Positions 46,343 to 55,202 are shown, numbered from the stretch's first letter. The stretch: 64,000 nucleotides of DNA from Salipiger marinus (GCF_900100085.1 NZ_FNEJ01000020.1:1-64000); one strand, 5' to 3'. Notes: generated by a model not told the origin, from the sequence alone. Numbers and translations are program-made.

Positions 46343-47761
46343 TCAGGCCGCCGGGAAGGCCTGGCTGGTGGCGCGGTCAAGGTAGCGGCCCGTGCCGGGG
46401 CTGCCGGTGATGGTGCCGTCAAGGCAGATCGTCTGGCCGCGCAGCAGGGTGCGGACCGGCCAGCCCTTCACCGCAAGCCCCTCGTAAGGCGTGTAGTCGC
46501 AGTCGTGATGCAGGATCTGCTGCGACAGCGTCACCTCGCGCGACAGATCCCAGAGCGTGATGTCGGCATCGGCCCCCACGGCGATGGTGCCCTTGCGCGG
46601 ATAAAGGCCAAACAGCTTCGCCGGGTTGGTGGCGGTCAGGGCCACGAAGCGTTCAAGGCTGATCCGGCCCTTCGACACGCCTTCGGAGAACAGCAGCGGC
46701 AGGCGGGTTTCGATGCCCGGGATCGGGATGCCGTTCGGCACCCAGCGGAACGAGGTGCGGGCGCCGGGCACGTCCTTGCCCTCCGGATCGTCGAAGCGGA
46801 ACGGGCAGTGATCCGAGGAGAAGATGTCGAAGGTGCCGTCGCGCAGCCCCTCCCAGATCGCGCGCTGGCTGTCGGCATCGCGCGGCGGCGGCGAGCAGAC
46901 GTATTTTGCGCCCTCGAAATCCATGTTGAGGCCTTTGAGATCCTCGGCGGTGAGCGCGATATATTGCGGGCAGGTTTCGGCCCAGACATTCATGCCGCGC
47001 CGTTTCGCCCACTGGATCTGTTCCATCGGCTCGCGCCCCGAGACATGCACGATGCAGATCGGCACGTCGGTCAGTTCGGCATGGCTGATGGCGCGGTGGG
47101 TGGCTTCGCGTTCGGTGCTCTGCGGGCGGCTGGCGGCGTGGTAATAGGGCGCGGTTTTGCCCGCCTCTTCCAGCCTGCGGGCCATGTAGCGGATGGCGTC
47201 GTAGCCTTCGGCATGGACCATGACCAGCGCCTTTTCCCGCCGCGCCACGTCGAAGACATCCAGAAGCTGCGCGTCGTTCAGTACCATATCGTCATAGGTC
47301 ATGAAGACCTTGAACGAGGTGTAGCCCGCCTTGACCAGCGCGGGCAGTTCCTGCCCCAGCACCTGCGGCGTGGGGTCGGTGATGATGAGGTGGAACGAGG
47401 TGTCGACATGGCATTTGCCCTCGGCCTCGGCGTGATAGGCGCTGACCGCCTCGCGCAGCGACTGGCCCTTCTGCTGCAGCGCAAAGGGCATGACGGTGGT
47501 GGTGCCGCCTGCCGCCGCAGACCGCGTGCCGCTTTCGAACCCGTCCGCCATGACCACGCCGCCGCCCTGATGCTGGGCCAGATGCACATGGGCATCGATG
47601 CCGCCGGGCAGCGCCAGGAGGCCGGTCGCGTCGATTTCCTCGCGGGCCGGGCCCACGTCTTCGGCGATGGTCACGATGCGGCCGTCGCGGATGCCGATCT
47701 GGGCGCGGATGCGGTCAGCGGCGGTGACGATGTCTGCGTTGCGCAGGGCGGTGTCGAGCAT
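46343..47761 (-). CDS. hydA: Dihydropyrimidinase / D-hydantoinase
   Basis: This cyclic amidohydrolase opens dihydropyrimidine, hydantoin or similar cyclic amide rings. The 472-residue protein has the binuclear zinc set: IDAHVHLAQ, the carboxylated lysine in SFKVFMTYDD, VHAEG, CIVHVSG and the Asp in SSDHCPF. The C-terminal LFGLYPRKGTIAVGADADI is typical of the family. It is the last gene of the dctQMP system 2 operon, which suggests that its substrate is the imported compound or a product of it. Confidence 0.92.
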   Translation of the reverse strand: MLDTALRNADIVTAADRIRAQIGIRDGRIVTIAEDVGPAREEIDATGLLALPGGIDAHVHLAQHQGGGVVMADGFESGTRSAAAGGTTTVMPFALQQKGQSLREAVSAYHAEAEGKCHVDTSFHLIITDPTPQVLGQELPALVKAGYTSFKVFMTYDDMVLNDAQLLDVFDVARREKALVMVHAEGYDAIRYMARRLEEAGKTAPYYHAASRPQSTEREATHRAISHAELTDVPICIVHVSGREPMEQIQWAKRRGMNVWAETCPQYIALTAEDLKGLNMDFEGAKYVCSPPPRDADSQRAIWEGLRDGTFDIFSSDHCPFRFDDPEGKDVPGARTSFRWVPNGIPIPGIETRLPLLFSEGVSKGRISLERFVALTATNPAKLFGLYPRKGTIAVGADADITLWDLSREVTLSQQILHHDCDYTPYEGLAVKGWPVRTLLRGQTICLDGTITGSPGTGRYLDRATSQAFPAA

Positions 47762-47793
47762 GGGAGAATGTCCTTGGAGCGGAAACGGCAGGA

Positions 47794-47819
47794 CGCGGCG
47801 GATCCGGGGATCCGCCGCG
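47794..47819 (-). promoter_or_regulatory. Intercistronic hairpin after dctP (system 2)
   Basis: A perfect 12-bp palindrome arm pair (47794-47805 with 47808-47819) lies 18 nt after the dctP stop and before hydA, with no U-tract. It occupies the same position as the hairpin of system 1. Confidence 0.65.
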
Positions 47820-47837
47820 GGCCTTGATGGGATCGGA

Positions 47838-48803
47838 TCAGTTGGCGGTGAGGGCGGTGAACAGCGCCTTCTGGCCATCGGTGGTCAGGGCCTGCTCGTA
47901 AAGCGGCTGCGAGGCGGCGATGAAGGGCGCGGTGTCGGGTTCGGTCACCGTCACGCCATGCGCCTTGAAGCTTTCGACCAGCGGCGCCTCCTGATCCACG
48001 ACATATTGCCGCTGCCATTGCGCGGCCTCGGCGCCCGCCTCCATCAGCGCGGTCCGGATGTCTTCGGGCAGCGCGTCGAAGGCGGCCTTCTGCATCGTGA
48101 CCGGCGCGGTCATGTTGAGCCAGCCCACCAGCGCGAAGGCGGGGGCCACTTCGTAGAATTTCATGCCGTCATAGCCGGTGGAGGCGCCTTCGGCCCCGTC
48201 CACCACGCCCGACTGCAGCGCGCCGTAAAGTTCGGAATAGGACATCGGCGTGGGATTGGCGCCATAGGCGCGGAACGCCTCCACATGCACGGGGTTCTGC
48301 ATGGTGCGGATTTTCATGCCCGCCAGATCCTCGATGCTGTTGATCGGCTCGGCGGTCATCAGATGGCGGATCCCCGAGGAGAAGACCGCGACCAGCTGGA
48401 AGCCCGCGCCATTGGCCGAGTCTTTCATCATCTGCCAGTTGGCATCAACCTTTTCCCCCAGCGCCGGGATCGACGGGAAGAGGAAGGGCAGATCGAAGAC
48501 CTTGTAATCCTCGACATAGTTGGACAGCATCGCGTTCGAGGTCATGCCCATGTCGAGCGAGCCCAGCATGACGCTTTCCACCGTCTGCTGTTCGTCGCCC
48601 AGCTGGCCGCCCGCATAGATTTCCAGCGTGGCGGCGCCGTCAGTCTTGGCTTCCAGCAGCTCTTTCATCTTCTGCAGGCCCATGTCCTGCACTTCGCCTG
48701 CGGCATTGGTATGGGCCACCTTCAGCGTGACATCGGCGGCAAGCACCGGGCTGGCGGCAAGGGCCGTCAGCGCGGCAAGGGTGGTCAGCACTCTGTTGGA
48801 CAT
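47838..48803 (-). CDS. dctP: TRAP transporter substrate-binding protein (system 2)
   Basis: This is a 321-residue periplasmic protein with a signal peptide (MSNRVLTTLAALTALAASPVLA). The ligand region (GMKIRTMQNPVHVEAFRAYG, SYSELYGALQSGVVDGAE) is close to that of the system 1 protein. The two binding proteins are therefore paralogues with related ligands. It lies between dctM2 and hydA. Confidence 0.93.
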   Translation of the reverse strand: MSNRVLTTLAALTALAASPVLAADVTLKVAHTNAAGEVQDMGLQKMKELLEAKTDGAATLEIYAGGQLGDEQQTVESVMLGSLDMGMTSNAMLSNYVEDYKVFDLPFLFPSIPALGEKVDANWQMMKDSANGAGFQLVAVFSSGIRHLMTAEPINSIEDLAGMKIRTMQNPVHVEAFRAYGANPTPMSYSELYGALQSGVVDGAEGASTGYDGMKFYEVAPAFALVGWLNMTAPVTMQKAAFDALPEDIRTALMEAGAEAAQWQRQYVVDQEAPLVESFKAHGVTVTEPDTAPFIAASQPLYEQALTTDGQKALFTALTAN

Positions 48804-48829
48804 CAGGTTTCTCTTTCTTCTGGGAGAGG

Positions 48830-50107
48830 TTACAGCAGCACCGACGGCAGCCAGAGCGACACCGCCGGAATGAAGGTCACCAGCATCAGCGCCCCCAGCA
48901 TGCACAGGAGCGGCAGCCAGACGCGGCGCGACACCTGTTCGATCCGCCGTCCCGCCACGGTCGCCGCGACGTAGAGGCAGATGCCATAGGGCGGCGTGAT
49001 CAGCCCGATGGACAGGTTCAGCGCGGTGATGATGCCGAACTGCACCGGATTGATGCCGAAGGCCTGCGCCATGGGCAGCAGGATCGGCAGCAGGATCAGC
49101 ACGGCAGAGATGCTTTCCATGAACATGCCCACCACCAGCAGCAGCAGGTTCACGATCAGCAGGAACACCACCGGACTGTCGGTGATCCCGGTCAGCCAGT
49201 CGCGCAGCAGCGCCGGAAAGCCCTGCGTGGCGATGATCCATGTAAAGACCGAAGCCGTGGCCACGATGATCAGCACCGTCGCCGACAGGCTGATGGCACG
49301 CAGCAGGATGCGCGGCAGATCGCGCGGCTTCAGCTCGCGGTAGATCACCATGGTGACAAAAAGCGTGGTGAAAAGCGCGACACAGGCGGCCTCGGTCGCG
49401 GTGAAGACGCCGCCGACGATGCCGCCAAGGATGACGGCGGGCACCAGCAGGCCGGGCAGCGCATCGATGAAGCCGTCGCGCAGCCGCCGCAGGGTGAAGG
49501 GATCGCGGTCACGATAGGCCTCGCCGCCGCGCCGGGCATAAAGCCAGCAGCCCAGCATCAGCCCCGCCATGACCAGCAGGCCGGGGATGATGCCGCCCAG
49601 AAACATCGCGCCGATGGACTGGTTGGCGGTGATGGCGATGACGATCATCACGATGGAGGGCGGGATGATCGAGGCGAGCGAGCCCGACGCGGCGATCACC
49701 GCTGCGGCAAGGTCGATGTCATAGCGGCGCCTGCGCATCTCTGGCGTCATCACCGCGCTGATCGCGGCGGTGTCGGCGGAGCCCGAGCCGGAGATGGCGG
49801 CAAGCCCGGTGCCGGTGACGATGGCCACCAGATACAGGCTGCCGGTGATCCAGCCCACCAGCGCGCTGGCCAGATTGACGAACCGCCGCGCGATGCCGCC
49901 TGCCTCCATCAGCAGGCCGGAGGCGACGAAGAAGGGAATGGCCATCAGGGTGAAGGAACTGATGCCGCCATAGACCCGCTGCGCCACGATGGACACGGGC
50001 GTGGTGGTGGTCATCTCGATCGCCAGAAGCGCCGCGATGCCAAGCGCCAGCACGATGGGAATGCCCGAGACCAGAAGCAGAAGAAAGCCGCCCGCCGCCC
50101 AGATCAT
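48830..50107 (-). CDS. dctM: TRAP transporter large permease (system 2)
   Basis: This is a 425-residue, 12-segment channel subunit. AGLAAISGSGSADTAAISAVM- and IPPSIVMIVIAITANQSIGAMF-type signatures are conserved with system 1, as is TPPYGICLYVAATVAG in the second half. The start at 50107 overlaps the dctQ stop by ATGA. Confidence 0.94.
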   Translation of the reverse strand: MIWAAGGFLLLLVSGIPIVLALGIAALLAIEMTTTTPVSIVAQRVYGGISSFTLMAIPFFVASGLLMEAGGIARRFVNLASALVGWITGSLYLVAIVTGTGLAAISGSGSADTAAISAVMTPEMRRRRYDIDLAAAVIAASGSLASIIPPSIVMIVIAITANQSIGAMFLGGIIPGLLVMAGLMLGCWLYARRGGEAYRDRDPFTLRRLRDGFIDALPGLLVPAVILGGIVGGVFTATEAACVALFTTLFVTMVIYRELKPRDLPRILLRAISLSATVLIIVATASVFTWIIATQGFPALLRDWLTGITDSPVVFLLIVNLLLLVVGMFMESISAVLILLPILLPMAQAFGINPVQFGIITALNLSIGLITPPYGICLYVAATVAGRRIEQVSRRVWLPLLCMLGALMLVTFIPAVSLWLPSVLL

Positions 50108-50679
50108 GCCACAGCCTCCTCGGCCTGCGGCTGCGAGGCCTCGGGCTGCAGGATGCGCGGCAGGCTGGTCACGGCAAATTCCAGCAGGAAATAGCCAAAG
50201 CCCACCGGCAGCGCCATGTAAGGCACGGCCATGGGGATCTGCAGCGCCGGGGATTTGACGATGAAGCCGATGGCCAGCATCGACAGCGATCCCACCACCA
50301 CAACGCCCAGAAACCAGACGCCCAGCAGGAAGGATACGGTGTTGCACAGCCGCTGCACCGGCAGCGGGGCCTGCCGGATCAGCAGATCGACCCCGACATG
50401 CTGGTTGAGCCGCATGGCGATGCCCGCGCCCAGAAGCGTCAGCCAGACCTGCGCGAAGGTGGCGGTCTCTTCGCTCCATGCGATGGAGTAGTTGAAGACA
50501 TAGCGCCCGATGATCTGCGCCATGATCGCGCAGCCCATATAGGTCAGCAGCAGCAGCGCCACGCCATCCACCAGCCGCCTGACGATCCAGAGCAGCCGTG
50601 CCAACGCTCTGACCATGATATGATGTTCCGCGCGCTCTGACCCTGTTACGGCAGAGTCGCTGGACGTCCGGGACTTCAT
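50104..50679 (-). CDS. dctQ: TRAP transporter small permease (system 2)
   Basis: This is the 191-residue four-helix subunit, with the family region IIGRYVFNYSIAWSEETATF. The ATG at 50679 has an ideal Shine-Dalgarno (AAGGAGGTG). This gives a polar 21-residue N-terminal extension compared with a second ATG at 50616. It is the first gene of the dctQMP-hydA operon, divergent from the HpcH/HpaI aldolase. Confidence 0.91.
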   Translation of the reverse strand: MKSRTSSDSAVTGSERAEHHIMVRALARLLWIVRRLVDGVALLLLTYMGCAIMAQIIGRYVFNYSIAWSEETATFAQVWLTLLGAGIAMRLNQHVGVDLLIRQAPLPVQRLCNTVSFLLGVWFLGVVVVGSLSMLAIGFIVKSPALQIPMAVPYMALPVGFGYFLLEFAVTSLPRILQPEASQPQAEEAVA

Positions 50680-50836
50680 GGACGCACCTCCTTGTTGTGG
50701 GCCGAAGGGTGGGATCAGATCGATCTTTCCCGCAGTCCGGCCTGTTTTGATCAGGTTATCGGCAAAGGCGCATCGCGTAAGGCGAGGGTCTATAAATTTG
50801 CGGACGGGAAGTATTTAATGCGCAGGTTTCGCGAAT

Positions 50837-50848
50837 AATCTCGAGATT
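50837..50848. promoter_or_regulatory. Candidate operator, perfect palindrome
   Basis: AATCTCGAGATT, a perfect 12-bp palindrome in AT-rich surroundings, lies in the 224-bp divergent region between dctQ2 and the aldolase gene. The LysR gene at the far end of the aldolase is a candidate ligand. Confidence 0.4.
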
Positions 50849-50903
50849 TCCGCGCTAGGCTGGTCCTGAGCCCGATTTCGGGCGCCCTAAAAACAGGCAT
50901 ATC

Positions 50904-51707
50904 ATGGACGCTAGGTCAACTTCTGATCACTTCACAAACCCTCCGCCGGTGGCCCTCGGGCTGGCGCTGTGCCTGCTGGGCCGGGCCGAGGCGGTTCTTC
51001 TGGCGCGCGGCGCCGGATTCGATTTTGTCGTGATCGACATGGAGCATGGCCCGCTCGGGCTTGATGCCTTGGGACAGGCGGCGGCGGTGGGACAGGCCGC
51101 CGGTCTGCCGGTCTGGGGGCGCGTCACCGGGCCTGCCTCGCCCGATCTGGCGCGGGTGCTGGACTGCGGCGCCACCGGGGTCATCGTGCCGCATGTCGAC
51201 AGCGCGTCCGACGCCGCGCGGATCGCGCAGGCCTGCCGGTTTGCGCCCAAGGGCCAGCGCGCCCTGCCCGGCCCCCTGCCCGCGCTCGACTTCCGCGTGG
51301 TGCCCGCCGCCGACCTGTGCGCCAGCGCCGAACGCGACGTGCAGGTGATCGCCATGATCGAAAGCGCCGCCGCGCTGGCGGAGGTGGAAGCGATCGCCGC
51401 CACGCCGGGCATCGACCTGCTGATGATCGGCAGCAACGATCTGGCCGACGGGCTGGGCCTGCGCGGACAGCTTGACCATCCGCAGGTTCTGGCCGCCTTC
51501 ACCCGCATCGCGCGGGCGGCGCGGGATCACGGCTGCGGCTTCGGGGTGATGGGCCTGCCCGCCGCGCTGCTGCCCAGCCATGCGCTGGCGCTGGGTGCGC
51601 GGGTGGTCGTGGCCACCAATGACACCAATCTGATCGTCGAAGGCGGTGCAGCGCTGCTGGACCGGCTGCGCGCGTTCAGCCCTGCGGACGCTGGCTTGCG
51701 GCCCTGA
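50904..51707 (+). CDS. HpcH/HpaI-family class II aldolase
   Basis: This metal-dependent TIM-barrel aldolase of 267 residues cleaves 2-keto-hydroxy acids to pyruvate plus an aldehyde. Motifs are FDFVVIDMEHGPLGLDAL, the carboxylate-binding Arg in GLPVWGRVTG, and the metal ligands Glu in VIAMIESAAAL and Asp in LLMIGSNDLADGLGL. The usual donor is pyruvate or a close analogue. The last 32 nt overlap the end of the convergent LysR gene. Confidence 0.9.
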   Translation: MDARSTSDHFTNPPPVALGLALCLLGRAEAVLLARGAGFDFVVIDMEHGPLGLDALGQAAAVGQAAGLPVWGRVTGPASPDLARVLDCGATGVIVPHVDSASDAARIAQACRFAPKGQRALPGPLPALDFRVVPAADLCASAERDVQVIAMIESAAALAEVEAIAATPGIDLLMIGSNDLADGLGLRGQLDHPQVLAAFTRIARAARDHGCGFGVMGLPAALLPSHALALGARVVVATNDTNLIVEGGAALLDRLRAFSPADAGLRP

Positions 51708-52626
51708 CCTCGGCGATGCGGGTCACCACCCTGTCGCGGAAGGCCTTGATGAATCTCTGGGTCTGCCGCGACGGGGTCTTGGTGCGCGGCAGCGCCGCGG
51801 ACAGGTCGAAGCGCAGATCGGGGCCATAGGGGCGCACCACCAGACCGGGGCGCATGGCGGTAAAGGCCGACAGCTCGTCGACCAGCGCCACGCCCCAGCC
51901 CTCGCGCACGATGCGCGCGGCGGCATTCATGAACCGCGTTTCGATGCTGGGGCGGTAATCCAGCCCGTTGGCGCGGAAACTGTCGGCGAACATCAGCCCG
52001 ATGCGGTTGGCGACCTGCGGCCCGACCATGGGACGTTCGGCCAGATCCTTTGGCGTCACCACTTCCAGCCGCGCCAGCGGATCGGCTTCGTCGCACAGGC
52101 AGACGGCGCGCAGATCATGCACCAGTTCGTAATGCAGCGCCTGCCGTTCATAGGCGGCGATGACAAAGGCCACATCCGCCACGCCGTTTTCCACCACCTG
52201 CAGCACGCTGTCGAGCGGGCGGGTTTCCAGCGAGATCTGGATGCGCGGATAATCCCGCGCGTAATCGGCGATGACCCGGGGCAGCACCGCCTCCGAGATC
52301 TCGGCAGTGGAGGCGACGCGGATCCGCCCGATCCGTCCGGCCCGCAGATCCGCCGCCCGCTGGTTCACCGCGTCGCGCAGCAGGAACAGCGGCTCGGATT
52401 CCTCCAGCAGGATCAGCGCCTCTTCGGTGGGGGCCAGCCGGTTGCTGACCCGTTCGAACAGCGGAAAGCCCAAGACCGTCTCGATGTGGCGGATGGTGTT
52501 GGAGATGGAGGGCTGCGACATGCCCAGCCGTTCCGCAGCCCCCACGGTGGTGCGATACTGCACCACGGCCCGCAGGATTTCGAGCTGCCTCAGGTTCAGC
52601 ATGTCCGCGATGATCGATGCTCCCAT
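51676..52626 (-). CDS. LysR-family transcriptional regulator
   Basis: The 316-residue protein has an N-terminal winged helix-turn-helix (MLNLRQLEILRAVVQYRTTVGAAERL, SQPSISNTIRHIETVLGFPLFERV). A periplasmic-binding-protein-like effector domain with RIRVASTAEISEAVLPR follows. The ATG at 52626 gives an eight-residue leader. MLNLRQL at 52602 is equally possible, and neither has a strong Shine-Dalgarno. Probable targets are the divergent dctQ2/aldolase promoters and the downstream lyase operon. Confidence 0.9.
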   Translation of the reverse strand: MGASIIADMLNLRQLEILRAVVQYRTTVGAAERLGMSQPSISNTIRHIETVLGFPLFERVSNRLAPTEEALILLEESEPLFLLRDAVNQRAADLRAGRIGRIRVASTAEISEAVLPRVIADYARDYPRIQISLETRPLDSVLQVVENGVADVAFVIAAYERQALHYELVHDLRAVCLCDEADPLARLEVVTPKDLAERPMVGPQVANRIGLMFADSFRANGLDYRPSIETRFMNAAARIVREGWGVALVDELSAFTAMRPGLVVRPYGPDLRFDLSAALPRTKTPSRQTQRFIKAFRDRVVTRIAEVRAASQRPQG

Positions 52627-52637
52627 CCGGGCGGATT

Positions 52638-52916
52638 TCAGCTTTGCGTCAGGCGGATGCGGCGGAAATTGCGCACCTTGTCGCTAAACGGCCCGAACCC
52701 TTTGATAGCAGCGAATTCCGGCGTTTCATAGGCTTCGGGCCCGGTGATCGTGTAGATCGCCACATGGCGCGGCCCGCCTTCCAGACATTTCTCGCGCCGC
52801 GCATCCAGCCAGCCGGGACAGGCCAGAATGTCGGGCAGATGACGGTTTTCATACCAGTCGTCAAAGGCGGCCTCAAATTCCGGGTCGATGTCGACAAAAA
52901 CGATATGGGTCTGCAT
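52638..52916 (-). CDS. Small EthD/dimeric alpha-beta barrel-like protein
   Basis: The 92-residue protein has the pattern MQTHIVFVDIDPEFEAAFDDWYENRHLPD, with WY-x2-RHLP as in EthD and stress-responsive A/B-barrel proteins. The strand RHVAIYTITGPEAY and FGPFSDKVRNFRRIRLT follow. Such proteins often act on or bind small aromatic or keto compounds. It lies 5 nt downstream of a DapA-like gene and is probably in the same operon. Confidence 0.75.
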   Translation of the reverse strand: MQTHIVFVDIDPEFEAAFDDWYENRHLPDILACPGWLDARREKCLEGGPRHVAIYTITGPEAYETPEFAAIKGFGPFSDKVRNFRRIRLTQS

Positions 52917-52921
52917 GGCGC

Positions 52922-53842
52922 TTATCCGATCAGATCCAGACAGGGGCGCAGCGCCGCCATCAGCACATCCAGTTCGTCGCTGTGCAGGCGCGGCGTGGGG
53001 GCGCGGCAGGCGGGGCTGTCGATGCGGCCAAGCTCGGCCAGACAGGCCTTGAGCCGGGCCGCCGCCAGATGCCCGGGCGCGCCATAGACCACGCGGGCCA
53101 GATCAAAAAGGGCGGTGTGCACCTCCAGCGCCTCGGGGATGCGGCCCGCCGTCACATGGGCGTCGAGCGCCGAGATCAGCTCGGGCACCAGCGCCGACAG
53201 GCTGACCGCCGAGCCGTCGCTGCCGATCAGGAAACAGGGGAACAGATGTTCATCCCCCGAGGCCATGACCGCCACGTCGGGGCGCAGCTCGCGCGCGATG
53301 CGGCGGGTGGTCTCGTAGGATTTGACCTCCCAGCTGCCTTCCTTGATGCCCGCGACGCTGTCGATCTCCAGCAGGCGGCGCAGGGTGTCGGGGGCATAGG
53401 CGGTGCGCCCCGCCCCCACCGATCCCTGAAACAGGTAGACGGGCGCGCCGATGCCTTCGGCAATGCCGCGATGATGCGCCAGAATGGCACGCGGATCGGC
53501 CCCCAGCGCCCATGAAAAGGGCGCAAAGACCATGATCGCATCGGCCCCCGCCGCCAGCGCCGCCTGCGCATCCGCCACGGCAAAAGCGGTGTTTTCGGCG
53601 CTGACGGCGGCAAGGATGCGGCGCTGGCCCGCGACGCCGCGCGCCACCCGCACCACCTCGGCCTGCTCGGTGCGGCTGAGGTGAATGCCCTCGCCGGCAT
53701 GGCCGTTCAGCAGCAGCCCCGCCTGCCCCGGATCGGCCAGCACCAAGGCCAGATGCCGTTCAAGGCTGGCATGGTCGAGCGCGCCGCTTTCGGTCATCGG
53801 GGTGATGGTGGCGGCGTAAAGCCCGCCGCGCTTGGCCCGCAT
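52922..53842 (-). CDS. DapA-like lyase, variant active site (copy 2)
   Basis: The 306-residue TIM-barrel protein of the DapA superfamily keeps the Schiff-base lysine in VAGIKEGSWEV. It has NGHAGEG (residues 46-52) where the canonical loop is G-x-TGE, and VYLFQGS where YN occurs, so the catalytic Tyr appears replaced. The same changes are found in the gene upstream. The ATG at 53842 overlaps the upstream stop (TGATG). A GTG one codon earlier is an alternative. The reaction is unknown and probably involves a keto acid other than pyruvate. Confidence 0.85.
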   Translation of the reverse strand: MRAKRGGLYAATITPMTESGALDHASLERHLALVLADPGQAGLLLNGHAGEGIHLSRTEQAEVVRVARGVAGQRRILAAVSAENTAFAVADAQAALAAGADAIMVFAPFSWALGADPRAILAHHRGIAEGIGAPVYLFQGSVGAGRTAYAPDTLRRLLEIDSVAGIKEGSWEVKSYETTRRIARELRPDVAVMASGDEHLFPCFLIGSDGSAVSLSALVPELISALDAHVTAGRIPEALEVHTALFDLARVVYGAPGHLAAARLKACLAELGRIDSPACRAPTPRLHSDELDVLMAALRPCLDLIG

Positions 53843-54771
53843 CACAGCACCTCTGCCGCGATCAGCGCACGGCGCACGCCCTCGCGGATGTCGTCGGACT
53901 GCGGCAGCAGCGGCAGGCGCGGGCTTGGGTTGCGGATCACCCCCATCATCTGCAGCCCGTCCTTCATGCGGCTGTGCATGTCGATCACCGGCGCGGGGCC
54001 GTAGATGGCGCGCACCACCGGGTAAAGCCGGTCATTGGCGGCGCGCATGGCGGCCAGATCCATCGCCTCGGACGCGCGCCACAGATCGGCCAGCAGCCCC
54101 GGCACAAGGCTCGCCAGCCCCGACAGGATGCCATCACCGCCCAGCGCCACCTGCGCAAAGAACCAGTGGAAGTTCGAGGGCAGCATCGCCGTGTCGGGTG
54201 ACGCCGCCTTGATGGCGCGGCGGTTCTCGTCATAGGCCAGCAGCGTGGCCGAGCCTTCCTTGACCGCGATCACTTCGGGGATCTGGGCGATTTCGGCCAG
54301 AACCGGGGTCGACAGGCCAAAGCCGGAGGCGATGGGAAACTGGAAATGCGACAGCGGCATCTGCAGCTCGCGCGCCAGCAGTTCATACATCCGCACGGCG
54401 GCGGGAGTGCTGGCATTGCCGCCGCCCAGCGCCTCGGCGGGGAAGATCACCGCGACATCGGCCCCTGCCGCGCGCGCGGCTTCGGCCTGACGCAGCGCGT
54501 CGGGAATGCCGGTGGGCACCACGCCCGCCAGCAGCGGACGGCCCGCGCCGATCTGGTCGCGGGTGCGGCGGATCACCTCGGCGCGCTCGGCATCGCTGAG
54601 CGCCGTCGCCTCGCCGGCATGGCCGTTGACGAAGACGCAGCTGGTGGTTTCGGGGCGGGCGCAATGGTCCAGAACGGCGGCATAGCCATCCCAGTCGATG
54701 GCGCCGCTGTCGTCGAAGGGCAGCACGGTGGCCACCGTGATGCCGCGCAGATCCTTGCCGGTCAGGGTCAT
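53842..54771 (-). CDS. DapA-like lyase, variant active site (copy 3)
   Basis: The 309-residue paralogue of the gene downstream shares NGHAGEA (residues 49-55) and HFQFP in place of the YN(V)P segment. The lysine in VIAVKEGSA is retained. The pair may form a heteromer or carry out successive or stereo-specific steps. Both ends overlap neighbours (ATGA with the MaoC gene, TGATG with copy 2), so the group is translationally coupled. Confidence 0.85.
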   Translation of the reverse strand: MTLTGKDLRGITVATVLPFDDSGAIDWDGYAAVLDHCARPETTSCVFVNGHAGEATALSDAERAEVIRRTRDQIGAGRPLLAGVVPTGIPDALRQAEAARAAGADVAVIFPAEALGGGNASTPAAVRMYELLARELQMPLSHFQFPIASGFGLSTPVLAEIAQIPEVIAVKEGSATLLAYDENRRAIKAASPDTAMLPSNFHWFFAQVALGGDGILSGLASLVPGLLADLWRASEAMDLAAMRAANDRLYPVVRAIYGPAPVIDMHSRMKDGLQMMGVIRNPSPRLPLLPQSDDIREGVRRALIAAEVL

Positions 54772-55202
54772 GATGTGCCTCTCTTTCGGGGGAATTTCAG
54801 CGTGGCATCGGCGCGCAGCACCTCGATGCCGTCTTCGTTGCGGGCGGAGGCCTGCCAGTCCACCGTGCGGTTTTCCACATCGCGGGCCGAGATCCAGATG
54901 TCGAAGGTGACGGTGTCGCCATAGCGCACGGCGCCAGTGAACCAGAAACTGTCACGGATCGACACGCCAAGCGTGCCCACCAGTTCGGCGGTCAGCACCG
55001 AGGTGCAGATGCCCGCCACGAGGATCCCCGGCGCCAGCCTTTCGCCAAAGCGGGTGCCTGCGGCATAGTCCTGATCCACATGCACCGGGCCAAAATCGCC
55101 GGTGGCGGCGATATACATGGCGCCATCGGCTTCGGTGATGGTCTTGGCGACCGAGACCCGGTCGCCCACGGAGAGCTCGTCAATCTGGCGGATGTCATAC
55201 AT
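54768..55202 (-). CDS. MaoC-family hydratase
   Basis: This is a hotdog-fold protein of 144 residues. The motif ATGDFGPVHVDQDYA (about residues 33-47) keeps the Asp and His of active hydratases. LAPGILVAGICTSVL and the RYGDTVTFDIWISARD strand follow. It overlaps the gene upstream by 8 nt. That gene encodes a degenerate hotdog partner, and the pair may form a heterodimer with one active site. Confidence 0.87.
   Translation of the reverse strand: MYDIRQIDELSVGDRVSVAKTITEADGAMYIAATGDFGPVHVDQDYAAGTRFGERLAPGILVAGICTSVLTAELVGTLGVSIRDSFWFTGAVRYGDTVTFDIWISARDVENRTVDWQASARNEDGIEVLRADATLKFPRKRGTS

Noticed and set aside
52923-52935. Exact 13-nt match (ATCTGATCGGATA) to the 43.4-kb palindrome, just before the EthD-like gene
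   Set aside because: It encodes the last codons of the DapA-like gene (LDLIG-stop). I treat it as coincidence unless binding is shown.
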